A DNA stretch of 64,000 nucleotides from Paramecium octaurelia. Taxonomy: Eukaryota > Ciliophora > Oligohymenophorea > Peniculida > Parameciidae. The DNA is taken from positions 157,665-221,664 of the forward strand of contig CAJJDP010000052.1 in the NCBI GenBank assembly GCA_905182995.1, read 5' to 3'. This document shows positions 33,455 through 44,926 of the stretch, one piece after another; positions within the stretch are counted from its first letter, which is position 1, and each line of letters starts with the position of its first letter. Below the pieces are notes generated by a model. It worked only from the letters and a program-made list of their open reading frames with translations. It ran no database searches and was not told the DNA's origin. Made by a program: the position numbers and the translations under genes.

Positions 33455-35278
33455 ATGAAAATATTCTTATTAATATTATTTGTTATTAGTTCTGGACAGA
33501 CATTTTTATAAGACTTTCATAATTGGGTTTAAGAAAATTAAGACTTATTAGATGGATTTGTAGAAGATTCAAAAAATCCGATTGATGCTTTTTAGCTATA
33601 ATAAGTTGAATTAAATGGAAAATAATTTATTTCTTTAACAAACGGATGGTTAAGTTAAGAAACTTTTGATAGTAGTTATACTAAACAATACTTTACAATA
33701 ATTACATCCAAATTGGCTCTTTTGGCAGTGGATGTTAGAGAAAATATAAAATTTGTGATTGATAAAGAATAAACTAATCCTTAAGTTGTAATGTTTGAAT
33801 AAGAGAATTATAGAGGAATGAATATTAAAACGAATAGTTAAAATAGATTAGTAATATACCCAAGAGTAAATGAAGTAGTATCATAAAAGTAATAGGAGAA
33901 CAATCAAATAATCGAATTTTCAAACATAGAAGAAGAGTAATTTCTTATTTATATATTATATGGAACAGAAACAGATCTTAGAGATGCTTAGAGTTTATTC
34001 AATTTCATCACTGAATTCATTGAATTGATAGAATCAAAATAACCTCCTAAATATAAGTAATGCAAACCTAAAAGTGGAAACAAAAAAAAATCAACAAAGT
34101 CAGGTTCAAAATAAGCTCAAAAAAAACCTTAGTAAAGTGGCAAAGCTGGATAATCAAGAGGAAATTTAAAGGATAAAGATAATAATGAGAAATTAAAATA
34201 ATCTTCATTGAAGGATCATTAATAATAATAAGGAGATGACTTTAATAAGAAAATTGAAGATCTAGATGATTCTGGATTATAATAGAATGAATCATAATCA
34301 AATAATAATGACTAATTAAGAGATTAGGAAAACGGTAAAGGAAAGGGAGATAATGCATCAGGAACAGGTGTAGATAATGATGGAATAGGAGCAGATGGAT
34401 AAAATGTTAATAAGTCTGGAGAAGGACTGAATGATGATAATGGTGATGGCAATAGTTAAGGAACATCTGATGGTGGAAATGGAAAAGCAGATGGAGCAAA
34501 CGATGGTAAAGGAGATGGTTCTGATAATGATAAAGGGGATAATGGATTAGATAATGGAAACGGAAATGGAAATAAAAATGGAGATGGATCAAATCCAGGA
34601 AATAAAGATGGTACTGATGGAGATGGTTCAGACGGAAAAGGAGATGGCTCAAATGGGAAAGAAGATGGTTCAGAAGGGGAAATAGATGGCGTAGATGGAG
34701 AAGGAGATGATAAAGATGGAAAAGGAGATGGAACAGGCGGAGAGGGAGATGACGCAAGTGGAAAAGGAGATGGTACAGGTGGAGATGGAGATGGAGATGG
34801 AGATGGAGATGGAGATGGAGATGGAACAAATTCAAATACAGGAGATGGTTCTGATGATGGGTCAGATAATTCATAGGAATAAGGATCCGGTAATGATAAT
34901 GGAAATGATGATGGATCATAGAATAATCAAAAAGATGATGATGGTAGTAATAGTGATGCCGATTAAAATAATAATAATAATTAGAATTTACAGGATGATA
35001 ACGATGATAAAAATTCGAAGTGCGTGAACTTGTATTCTGAATGTTATTTCAGCGGAGATAGTATTGAATTATGTGGTAGTCATGCTGAGATAACAGATAA
35101 GCTTTAGAATTTTAAAATTAAATCAATAGAAATGGATGATGGTATAGAAGTTTCATTCTTTGGAGAGAGCCATTTTGAAAATCAGGTCATCACCATAACT
35201 GATGATGTAGAATGTTTAGATATCCCAATAATATTGAGTCCAACAGACATTGAAGAATTGATTCAGATTTTAAAATGA
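33455..35278 (+). CDS. Secreted Asp/Gly-rich protein with crystallin-like C-terminal domain
   Basis: 607 aa, single exon. Signal peptide MKIFLLILFVISSGQ. N-terminal domain (~residues 15-190) is globular and has an LAVDVRENIKFVIDKEQ...VVMFEQENYRGMNI strand pattern. The centre (~230-520) is an enormous Asp/Gly/Asn/Lys/Ser low-complexity tract of DGSDGKGDG-type units, including seven-fold GDGDGD. The C-terminal ~80 residues (CVNLYSECYFSGDSIELCGS, IKSIEMDDGIEVSFFGESHF) show the Cys/strand pattern of a beta/gamma-crystallin-like fold. Such acidic DG repeats could bind calcium. Trichocysts are known to contain crystallin-like proteins, so this may be a secretory-granule or surface protein (inference). 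No homologue can be named. Confidence 0.8.
34781..34824 (+). repeat. GGAGAT hexanucleotide microsatellite
   Basis: About seven perfect GGAGAT units encoding alternating Gly-Asp inside the DG-rich tract. Units of six keep the frame, so copy number could vary between strains without breaking the protein. Confidence 0.9.
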
Positions 35279-35289
35279 AATATACATAA

Positions 35290-36221
35290 TCATTGGAAAA
35301 CTTACATTTCTCCTTGTTGAGGTATTATAAGGAATTTGAAGTTGTGTACAAACATCATAGTTTGGGCATTCTATTTTGTGTTCTTTGTTGATTAAATAGT
35401 TTTAATAATCTTTTCTTTCCTCTAATCTAGGGCAATTATGCTTGTTTCTCCATTAGCCTATTATACTGCTAGAATATCGTTGCTAATTCTACATAAGTAC
35501 CAAATGCTATTAGTTTCAATCCAATTCATCGATACTTATATTTATTGTATAAGTTATGGTTGTTCAACTTAATAAATTTTTACTTATCCATTATAATTAG
35601 CGAAAGCAAACAATTCACTATTGATAGATGTAACACAATTCACATAGGTGACATCTTTTATAATAAATTTAGTCTTTCCAGTTAGATAATCAATGACTGC
35701 TACAGTATAATCTCTACTGCAAGAGGCAATTTAAGTTCTTGATACTTTACATAAATCATTGATCCATGCTGAATGGACATTGAGTTCATGTGCTAGTTCT
35801 TTTTCATTTAATTTCCAGACTCTTATTTTTGAATCATCCTAACACCATGCAATTTGTGAATAAGCCAATGGAACGATTTTTCTTAATTGTTTAGAATGGC
35901 CAATCACATCACCTACTCTAGATCTTAGATCTACATTCCATAAATAAATTTAGTATTCATCTCTATCTTTGCCTCTAATTTAAAATTGAATTTATACGCG
36001 CTCAGAAGGAACTATGTATTTTGATTATCCTTGATTGCAGCCAATGATATACACTCGACACCATGCTGAAATTTATGTATTTAAACAAAATAAGGTAATT
36101 TCCACAGGGTTATTTCTCCGTTTTCTTCTGCTGAGGCTAACATTGAATTTGATATTAAGCAAATGTCGGAAATGTTTTTAGATTTATTTTAGATTGTTTT
36201 GTATGATTTTAAGTTCTTCAT
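35290..36221 (-). CDS. WD40-repeat protein
   Basis: 302 aa; one intron 35975-35997 (23). Repeats with GH...WD-like spacing are visible: SMLASAEENGEITLWKLPY, IYLWNVDLRSRVGDVIGHSK, AWCQDDSKIRVWKLNEKELA, SAWINDLCKVSRTQIASCSRD, FAFANYNGQVKIYQVE. About six or seven blades would form a propeller; repeats near the C-terminus are degenerate. Function unknown. Its TGA is 11 bases from the TGA of the convergent crystallin-like gene, so the 3' UTRs must overlap or be minimal. Confidence 0.85.
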
Positions 36222-36264
36222 TTGATTTTCGAAAGTTTTACTTTAGTGAAACTATGATTACTAA

Positions 36265-37311
36265 TCAATTAATTATAGATTTAGTTCTGAATGATCTACT
36301 ACACAATTTAAAAGCTAAAATAACAATAAAATTATAAACCTATTATTCACAACAATAAATAAAATTACTAAATAGCTAATTTAGTAATTAGATATTCTTT
36401 TATAGCTTTTTTTAGAACCTACTTTAATCAGATACAAAGACTTTGCTGAATTCTGATACTTTTAAAAAATCATTGTATATGAGCTTTGATAGCTATGAAG
36501 TCTATCGAGTAAGATCTATTAAATTAGTTTCAAACAACTCTTAAACAAATTGATGTGGCAATTCAATATTAAAACTAGTCTCATTAATGACTTTTGCTAT
36601 AAATTTGATTTCTAATTCATCTATTTGATTTATTATATCCTGTCTAATTTAATTAAAGTAATCTCTAATTGAAGAGAGAGATTTAAATTTCTCATTTTAT
36701 ATCACATCTAATTATTGATTGACTAATTTCAATTCTAACACTCTAAAGTAATCTTCAATATCAGTTATATTAGGACATTAATGCTAACATTCCTCACATA
36801 AGCCTCCAACCAAACAACCTACAGTTGTACAAATAAACTTGGCTGTATTTCCATGTTATTCACAAGTTCTCTCTTCAGAATTGGGTTGCTAAGCATTTTT
36901 ATTATAAAACTAATATTAATGATTTCCATTTTTAAAATATTTATCTGATGCTCCCTTCTTTTTATCAGATCCTTAACTACTAAATTATTATTTTTCTTAG
37001 GGTTCTGATTGTTATAAAAATGGATTTGGACTTTAGGAAAATGCAAATCCCTTTTGTTGTGAATCTATTTATGATCCAATTTTAGCCCCTGATTATCTAT
37101 TGCTATCATTTTATTTATAGAATGTCATATGTTGAGATGATTAAACTTTGTTGGGATCAAAAACCATGTTATGTTAACTGTCATTGCCTTAAAATGTAAT
37201 GTTTTTTGGTCTTATATCTCCAAATCTGCCTGTGCCATATATATTGGAAGAGTTAGATTGAAAAACATTTTTGTCATCTGTTTATGGTTGAAAGGAAATA
37301 TTTTATCTCAT
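36265..37311 (-). CDS. B-box-type zinc finger protein with coiled coil
   Basis: 348 aa, single exon. The first ~145 residues are disordered and Gln/Ser/Asn-rich. Around residues 148-175 is a zinc-finger motif, CEQHGNTAKFICTTVGCLVG followed by GLCEECQHQC, with the Cys/His spacing of a B-box. Helical, coiled-coil-forming sequence follows (EDYFRVLELKLVNQQLDVIQ, DIINQIDELEIKFIAKVINE). B-box plus coiled coil resembles TRIM-like proteins lacking RING; in ciliates such proteins are common and uncharacterised. The last ~25 residues after CCEQQ are less natural, and the true end may be altered by a cryptic intron. Confidence 0.75.
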
Positions 37312-37332
37312 AACAGAATATATTATTTTTAT

Positions 37333-38649
37333 TCATTTTTATTTCTTTAAATTTTATTTATTTATCTATTGCATTCTCTCGAACAATGTAAGTCCTGGTT
37401 CAAATTCTTAGATTTCATCCTGTTGTAAGTCAGTAGTCAAGAATAAATCTTCATAAATTTTGAGATGATGGATTCTCTCTATTTTTCTAATGATAAAAAG
37501 AAGATATTACTTTTTTTAGATTTGTGATGGTATTTCTTCAATATTAACATCTGCTGTAAAAGATTTCCTACCAACTTCCAAAAACTATAGTTATTTTGTA
37601 TTTTTTTCGTTATCTTGAGAATTTCTGATTTCCTCTTTGGTCCAATCAAACTTTTGATCGAATGGATATCCTAATGTTTAATACAATTTTTTAAAAGATT
37701 ATTAAATGTAATCATAATTAGGATCTCCATCAAATGAGATGTTTTAGATATATTTAAAATAATCTTCAAATGTTTTTGGCAATCCAAAACTATTTGTATT
37801 ATATTGTTAAATACCATAATTCTTCAATTGATGTATTCATCTTTTTCTGTCCAATCAATTTTATTTTCTCTTCTGGGGTTTCTGCATGTATGTGCATCCA
37901 TGGTAATGATCCTTTCAAAAAGTAAATGGCTAAATATCCTAAACTTTCTAAATCGCTAGCTCTGTTTTAAGACAAACTCAAATGAGAACAAATTGGGCAA
38001 AATCTAGGCTTATCAAAGTTAATCATTCAAATACCTAGGAGTTCCAACGATATTTTCGTTCTTCTATCTTTCTATGTGCTAACCTTATTCTCGATATTTC
38101 GATGTAAATCCAAAATCGATAAGGTAAATCTCATCTTCCTTTAAACCCGTCATGAAATTTTCTGGTTTGATATCTCGATGTATGTAATCATTCATATGTA
38201 AATATTGCAATCTTTCTATTGCCTAATCTAGGAACATCAGAACAGTTTTTAAGGAGAACACTTTTTTTGGAGTTTGCATTAGCAATTAGTACAAGTTCTA
38301 CCCTAGTGAAGTTTACACTATGAAGTTTTCAGTTCCATTCTATATAAAATAATATAAGCGAGGAAATCCAATACGCCCATTTAATTTATAAAGCACGTCT
38401 ACTTCATTCTTGACTGATTGAGCAAGAATTGGATTTTTCCCTGTAGATAAAATCTTGACTGCATAATATTCTTACTTGACCTGATGGATTGCCAAGTAGA
38501 TATGACCGAAAGAGCCTACTAAATGAATAAGAATTTAAACCTGAATTTAATGGACTTATGATTTTATAGTTTTTACAGACTACTTTATCAATCCATTTAT
38601 TCTCAACTTGTTTTTAACTTAGTTTTTCACTTCTTTTTGACATTGACAT
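37333..38649 (-). CDS. Casein kinase 1-like protein kinase
   Basis: 404 aa; introns 38519-38540, 38004-38034 (31), 37790-37814, and a 24-base candidate at 37487-37510. CK1 features: VGSFGHIYLA, YAVKIL, HRDIKPENF, LIDFGFTSKYREQ, and the CK1 hallmark region GTPRFCPICSHLSLSQNRAS, DLESLGYLAIYFLKGSLPW (no APE motif). The Gly loop is atypical (SVGSFG rather than GEGSFG). The C-terminal ~150 residues are a Gln/Lys-rich extension of unknown role. The ATG of the downstream B-box gene is only 21 bases from this stop. Confidence 0.9.
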
Positions 38650-38888
38650 ATTGTTTTTAAAGTATTTGTTTAAATCTATTTTTAATATCAAAATTATTTA
38701 TCAAAATCTGTTAATCTTGTCATTCAATAAACTATATCTTTTTTTAGGTATTAGGATTCTCAAATTTAATTGAATTAAAGTATATTAATGATATAGGGAA
38801 TAAGAAATAATTATCATATAAGTAATTAATCTTAAATCAAGTAGTAAATTAATTAATAAATATATGTGTGAACCTTATATAAAATAAA

Positions 38889-39221
38889 ATGATTGTAAAA
38901 TAAAGTGCTTTCCAAATCAATGAGATTAAATGGTTCACTCAAACTACAAGAATGCCTGATCAAGTGCTCATCAATCTATTTGATCAAGATATGCTAGGAG
39001 TAGAGTCTCTGGTGCTCGCAATAGCCACACCCTATGATCAACTTCCCACTGTGATAGATATCATTGATAATTAAACTGAGATGGTGCACACTCTTGCTCG
39101 CTCATTGGCTAAGAAATTGAGTCTACAGGTGTTTTTGAATTACAACCATTCAAGTGAATTAACCTTGGAGATATTCCAATAATTGAGAGAGAAATTAATT
39201 GAATCAATAATATAATAATGA
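38889..39221 (+). CDS. Small protein resembling proteasome assembly chaperone 3
   Basis: 110 aa, single exon: MIVKQSAFQINEIKWFTQTT, then VLINLFDQDMLGVESLVLAI, TEMVHTLARSLAKKLSLQVF, and IFQQLREKLIESIIQQ. The strand-loop-helix order, the central small-residue segment and the VHxLAxxL helix recall PSMG3/PAC3 (which helps build the proteasome alpha ring). Sequence identity is too low to be sure by eye. Its TGA overlaps the ATG of the following gene (TAATGATAA), so the boundary between the two deserves attention. Confidence 0.5.
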
Positions 39222-40963
39222 TAAAGGTCTATAATCCTGAGTTGCTTATTTCTGATGCATCCGACAAATTAACTTAGTTAGTCAGAGATGACTTTAAGCC
39301 ATTCATTCTCAGGTGTGAATAACACAAACTATGTGTCTTAGAAAATGAGAACCTAATTCTTTTCTCTCTTCTTTTTGACAAATGTTAAACAATAATCGAT
39401 GAAGCCTAATTGTAAAAATGATTATAAATAAGAACGATTACATTTGTGAGTTAGAAGGATTAATCTAAAATTATAGCAATTAAATTTGCAGACAAGAAAA
39501 CAATGTCCTATTTACAACATAATGTAATTCAATCTCATCATATGTAGATTAATTCAAGGAAAACCTATACATAATATATGGGCCCTTTGGCATATCAACC
39601 AGTGAGAAAAGAGAGGACATCATTATTAAGCACAGAATCACCAGAATAGAATTTTCGAGGAATATTAAATTTGGGAATTTTGATATTAATAGCTAATCAT
39701 ATTAGATTAATATTTGAGAATTTTCAAAAATATGGTCTGCTAATAACAAATGTGTTCTGGAAGTTTGAGATGATGAATATCAATGGCAATCCTATTATGT
39801 AAGCTTTGTTAATGTTAATGATTAATTTATTTATTGGATTTGGAATTCAATATTTACAATTCAAAAGAGAACTAAATACCGGCATAATTAGAACTTTCAA
39901 TATTACCAATATTGTATTAACCATAATAATCCCTTGTTATTTAATTTAAGGATCACATCCAGGATTAAATTTGATTCTACTGGGTGTTTAATTCATTGCC
40001 TTCATGAAATTGATAAGTTATGCTCACTTTATGAGAAATACTTACTTCTATATCTAAAGAATTAAGTAAGTGAAAAATAAGAAAGTAGCTCTTGATAATT
40101 TCTTTGCTGAATATGAGGTCAACGCTGAAAACCTAAAGATCTTAGAGAAATACGCACAAGATTAATCCAAAATATTGGACTTTAAACATTTCTTATATTT
40201 CTTAGCTGCTCCTACTTTGTGTTTCTAATTGTCATATTTGAGAACATAATCTATCAGAAAGGTTTGGTTGATCAAGAGAATAATAGAATACATCTTTGTT
40301 ATTCTTTTTTTGGTTATCATTTGGTTCCAATACACAGAACCACTTGTTGAGAATACATACAAAATGCTTTCAAAGGCTCCGACGTTAATGGTGCTAATGG
40401 ATAGATTATTAAAATTAGCAATACCCAATACTTATATGTGGATGGCACTGTTTTATGGATAATTCTAGTGTTTTTTGAATATCACAGCAGAACTCTTGAG
40501 ATTCGCAGATAGAGAGTTTTACAAGGATTGGTGGAACTGCAAGAATCTTGAAGAATATTGGAGATTATGGAATTTGCCTGTCCATCATTGGCTAGTTAGT
40601 AAATAATTATGATTAAAATAGGGCATGTCTATTTTCCATGTCTTAAATCAGGTATGAGCAGAACAGTTTCAAATATGATAGTGTTCTTAGTATCAGCTCT
40701 AGGTCATGAATACATCGTTAGTGCATCAATAGGTGTAGTGGAAGCTTGGGCATTTGTAGGAATGTTTGCATAGGCACCATTTATGTTATTATAAAAGAAA
40801 TTGGAGAAAGTAAATATTAATGATTACTTATAAGTTACTTAAATTATAAGACTCTTAATTGGGTAATCTAATGTTTTGGATGACCTTTTGTTTTATTGGA
40901 CAACCAATCATGATTTTTGTATATTACTTCAGATATTTGGAAAAGATTGGTCATCCAATATGA
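39218..40963 (+). CDS. DGAT1: Diacylglycerol O-acyltransferase 1-like (MBOAT)
   Basis: 558 aa; introns 39412-39432 (21), 40599-40621 and 40810-40834. Multi-pass ER enzyme that makes triacylglycerol (or sterol esters) from acyl-CoA. The MBOAT signature is clear: FYKDWWNCKNLEEYWRLWN, PVHHWLVRHVYFP, and the catalytic His in LVSALGHEYIVS. About nine hydrophobic segments. The first ~120 residues (MIKVYNPELLISDASDKLTQ...) are not typical DGAT1 sequence and could belong to another protein. The chosen ATG overlaps the previous stop; an alternative start is the Met in KKTMSYLQH. Substrate preference (DAG versus sterol) cannot be read from this. Confidence 0.9.
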
Positions 40964-41029
40964 TAATTGGATTAGAGATTTTGATATTATAAAATATTAC
41001 AATATAAAAAAGATAAAATTAATTGATTA

Positions 41030-43857
41030 TCAATCATCTTCCTCAACTATTGCAAACATTGATTTGTTAATATTTCCATACTGTAACTTAAATTCTTCAG
41101 ATGAACAAGTATTAGCTAAATGTATTATCATTTTCTCTAATTTCAAATGGAGTGGTTATGCAGCCCTTTGATCCCAAGTCAAATCGACTGCATCAATCCC
41201 TGGCATAGAGACTTTATCTGCAATTCTTGCAATTGCTTCTAAGAATTCAATTAAGGTCATCTAAAAGATCCTATCACTTTCTAATTCATCAACTTGGAGC
41301 ATCATAGATAAATTGAAAGCCTACATTATATTAAAGGTTTTACATTATCAGCATCTCTCTCAACGAACCTCTCATCATAAAGACTGGCTTAAGAACATAT
41401 TTCGTGTATCTCATCCAAGCACATAAATTTCTTCTAACCTGGTTTCACCTTCTTAACACTATATTTATTATATATGTGATTGAGTAATGGTCTAAAGAAT
41501 TTCAAGCAATCATCACATTATTCATTGAAATATCTCTCATCCCTCCACTTCTAAGCATCGAATGTAGACATATATGTTTTACATTATTCTAAGATCATTT
41601 TCGTTGCCTCCAACATATTATTAGCAACTTTCGTTTTCAAATACTTATCCTCAGAAACCCTAACCAGAAACTCCATAAATTAGAATCTACAAAGTGCTCT
41701 CTCAGGATTCCTAAAATTTCCCTTGTATTCAATTGAAGCTGCACATGTTGCTATGAATTTCAAATCTAAATCTGACAATTTTAATGTCTTCCCGTCTATC
41801 AATTCAGTTTATTAAGCGAATTCTGTGATAACATTAGAAGATATTGACCACACATCCCCTGTTGGACTGTTAGAACTATATTACTTATAGGTTTCCTTAA
41901 TCAATTTATAATGTGCCCATAACACATTCTTAATTTCTAACAATTCATCAGGATTCTTTACTATTTTGGATATTTTGCTACAAGAGAAATCTTTTTCAAA
42001 GCATTTTTTCAACAAGTCCTCGTTCTCAAATTTAAAATCCTTAGCCCAAATAGAAATGGGGAATGTCCAAATTCTCTTTTACTTTTTCAACTTAGGAGGA
42101 ATATAAATTGGATCTGGTGTTCTTGGTAATACACTAATTAATGGTTTGAATTCAACTTAATCAAAAATTAAAAAATGTTTATCCTTCTTTACCTAATTAA
42201 CATTATCCATCAATACACTGATATAATTATTATTATAATTAATTTTCAATTAGTGTCCATAAGGAACATTTTGTTAATCATTTGCAATCACTTATGTATC
42301 ATTCATTGTGTAAATATATTATGTAGTATTTGTAGGAATCATTAAGGTTAAAGATATTTGATCCTGAGTCTTTGGAATATAAACCTATTTATAAGCTTCA
42401 AAATCCAAATGAATAAATAAAGGATCTGCTTCCCCTTCTCCTGATATTTCAGGAGTCCAAGTAAACTTCTACTCTTGCCAACCTTCACATATCCAACACA
42501 CATTCTCCTATCTGATTGTTGTAGTCTACTATAATCCCTTGATTCTAGGTGTTTCTCCTAAGACTCTCTACAATTCATTCTCCTGTATCTATAAGAATCC
42601 CCTTGCATCAACAACTCCCCAATTATTCACAAAATGAAATCCATATATTGATCTGTTCTGTTTTAATGCATTTGCTATTAATTTACAATCATTTAGACTA
42701 AATTGATTGGATGATAAATCAAAATGCAACACAGTCTTATTGGTAATCAAAAAATCACAAATCTTCTATATACATTGTACATCTTTTCTCTCTTAGATTC
42801 CAAAGCTATTCCAACCAGCATCAAACACCAATAAAGTCTTGTTCTCTATTAAAGCTTCAAATATCTTCTATCCTCCCCACCCTTTTATCTAATTCCAATG
42901 TATATACAATTATTCCATATTATCTAATTGAATTATGCTTTCCTTCAATATTTCTGCAATTTCATTTGTCAAATAATTTTTGCTAACATTTAATGATTTC
43001 AACTTATTATTGCTATTCAACAATGCCTTCAAAATACGAGTTACATTTCTGTCACCTAATTTATTGTCTTCTAAATTTAACACTTCTAATCTAAAATTGT
43101 AATTCTCTTTTCTTACTTGTTTTCTCTTGATTAGATTTACTAGCAAATCGAATCTGTTCCTATTTTTCCAATATTATTTTATTAAAGATCGAGGACCTTG
43201 GCCACTTTTCCAATCTAATTCAATAGTTATGTTGCTCCTGAACTTTGAATTCTATTATTTGCCATATAGAAGTCCTTTATATTTGGATTGACTTTCAAAC
43301 CCTCGCTTAACATGGATGCATATCTATCTCCATACTTCTAATGACTTATCTGAAGAGATTACTCACTCCCTTTAGTTTTTACAACTCCTATCTTACAAGG
43401 TAATACATCAATTTATTCTGCTTAACGAAGCATTGCAGTTTACACACTGTCTATTTATACATTTAAGTCTTACCTGAAATTTTGAAGAAGTCATTTTATT
43501 AACGAACCTTATTCACTTTTTTATAATGTTGATAATATAACTAGACTGCTTAAGGTCCTACTAAAGGCTTGTTTAATAGATCTTCCTTGACTATTTCTGG
43601 TGACAATTACAAATTCTTTCTTATTTCATTTTCTTGTTCTTCTTCGAGAGGATCTGGTTTCTTTTTTGGTTTGAGAACATGATCCACTCTAAAAAATTTC
43701 TTTTTATTATCTGAATTATAGGGCACCATAGCTGCTATTTTAGCAAGTACTATTATGATAATAAGTCACTTAACTTACTTTGAGGATTAATTTGGCTTTC
43801 ATGTGGCATAGAGTAAGATGCATTTCTAGAGAGATGAGTACTGCTTGGGTTAATCAT
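41030..43857 (-). CDS. Large leucine-rich-repeat protein
   Basis: 907 aa; introns 43750-43778 (29), 43451-43473, 43112-43140 (29, ends AAG) and 41321-41343. A disordered N-terminus (~150 aa) precedes LRRs of the ribonuclease-inhibitor type: DFYMANNRIQSSGATQLLNQ, LEVLNLEDNKLGDRNVTRIL, LKSLNVSKNYLTNEIAEILK, LHFDLSSNQFSLNDCKLIAN. Next is a Trp/Cys-rich beta region (VCWICEGWQEQKFTWTPEIS), then a ~350-residue helical C-terminus with an LTLIEFLEAIARIADK-like segment (here MTLIEFLEAIARIADKV) reminiscent of degenerate EF-hand helices. Architecture suits a ciliary or cytoskeletal protein; function unknown. Confidence 0.85.
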
Positions 43858-44122
43858 TGTTGAAACATCTTAAAATTATACGCTACTTCTTCTTCTATCG
43901 AATTAGTTTTAATTTTTATTGGCTTATTGTGAATGATAATGAGTGTCTTCAATCATATATTATAATTATTTATCAAAATTGATATACAAAATATCATTCA
44001 AATTTAGCAGTTATCTGTATAACTAATATCTAAGACAACAATGTATAGATATTATTATTTAATTTAATTAAATGTAAAAGATTTCTTAAGATAATATTAT
44101 TGATGGTAAAAGGAAGAGAGTA

Positions 44123-44520
44123 ATGTCAACTGATGGTGTCTTGGCGTGTGTTACTTCTAATCTATTGAAAACTACTGTTTAGAAAAAGCCTATCAAACAA
44201 AAGACAATATAAACTTAAAAAAAGAAAACAGTGTATCAATAAGAATCAGATAGTTCGGTAGTTCAGGTAGAAAATAAGCCTTAAAAGAAAAAAGATGAAA
44301 AAGTTAGAATAACAAAGAGTGCTCTTAAAGAATTGATTAGTTAGCATTTCTTAATCATTGATGACGAAGAATAAAAGTCATAATAGGTATTAAAAATCCT
44401 TCAAATTTTTAGCCAAAAAAACATATCAAATATTAATAAAATGAATCAGAAAGTGAAAGTTCTGTTGAAAATAGTTCATCATCAGAACACATTCCAAAAA
44501 GAAATAAACATAAATAATGA
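44123..44520 (+). CDS. Small basic, Ser/Lys-rich protein
   Basis: 123 aa; one intron 44387-44412. MSTDGVLACVTSNLLKTTVQ, then strongly basic (KKPIKQKTIQTQKKKTVYQQ), a middle helix (RITKSALKELISQHFLIIDD) and a Glu/Ser-rich end followed by PKRNKHKQ. The basic runs look like nuclear or nucleolar localisation signals. No family recognised. Confidence 0.6.
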
Positions 44521-44926
44521 ATAATAAAATGATATATTCTATTAAAATAAATTATAGTCATTATTATTTTATTTTTTAATTTAAGTATAATACTTCTAAC
44601 TTTTCATATTTATCCTAAGTATTCCTAAAGTTTATTCATAAGATTATCTAATAATTAAGAATTAAAGATAGAATAAAATAAGGAAATAGATTAAATAGTC
44701 TATTGACTTATTCAATTCTATCCATAATTCATTCAAATTAATATTTGCATTTAAATAAGATATCATTCTTTATGAAATACATAACAAAATAGGGATAATA
44801 ATATGAAATTTTGAATATTCAATATACACCAATATATGAAATAGATATATATATTGTTAATTTGCTTTAAAATAAATTAAATATGAATATACTTTAGTTT
44901 GATAAATAAATATTTTGTAATTAATT
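44521..44926. other. AT-rich spacer
   Basis: 406 bases upstream of the SET-domain gene. Very AT-rich; nothing coding supported. Presumably contains the SET gene promoter. Confidence 0.4.

Noticed and set aside
34407-34919. Long minus-strand His/Leu-rich frame opposite the DG repeats
   Set aside because: It is the antisense of the Asp/Gly tract; composition is an artefact of the repeat.
38889-40963. Operon-like pair of proteasome chaperone and DGAT1
   Set aside because: Stop/start overlap alone does not show co-transcription in a eukaryotic macronucleus; reported as an open question instead.
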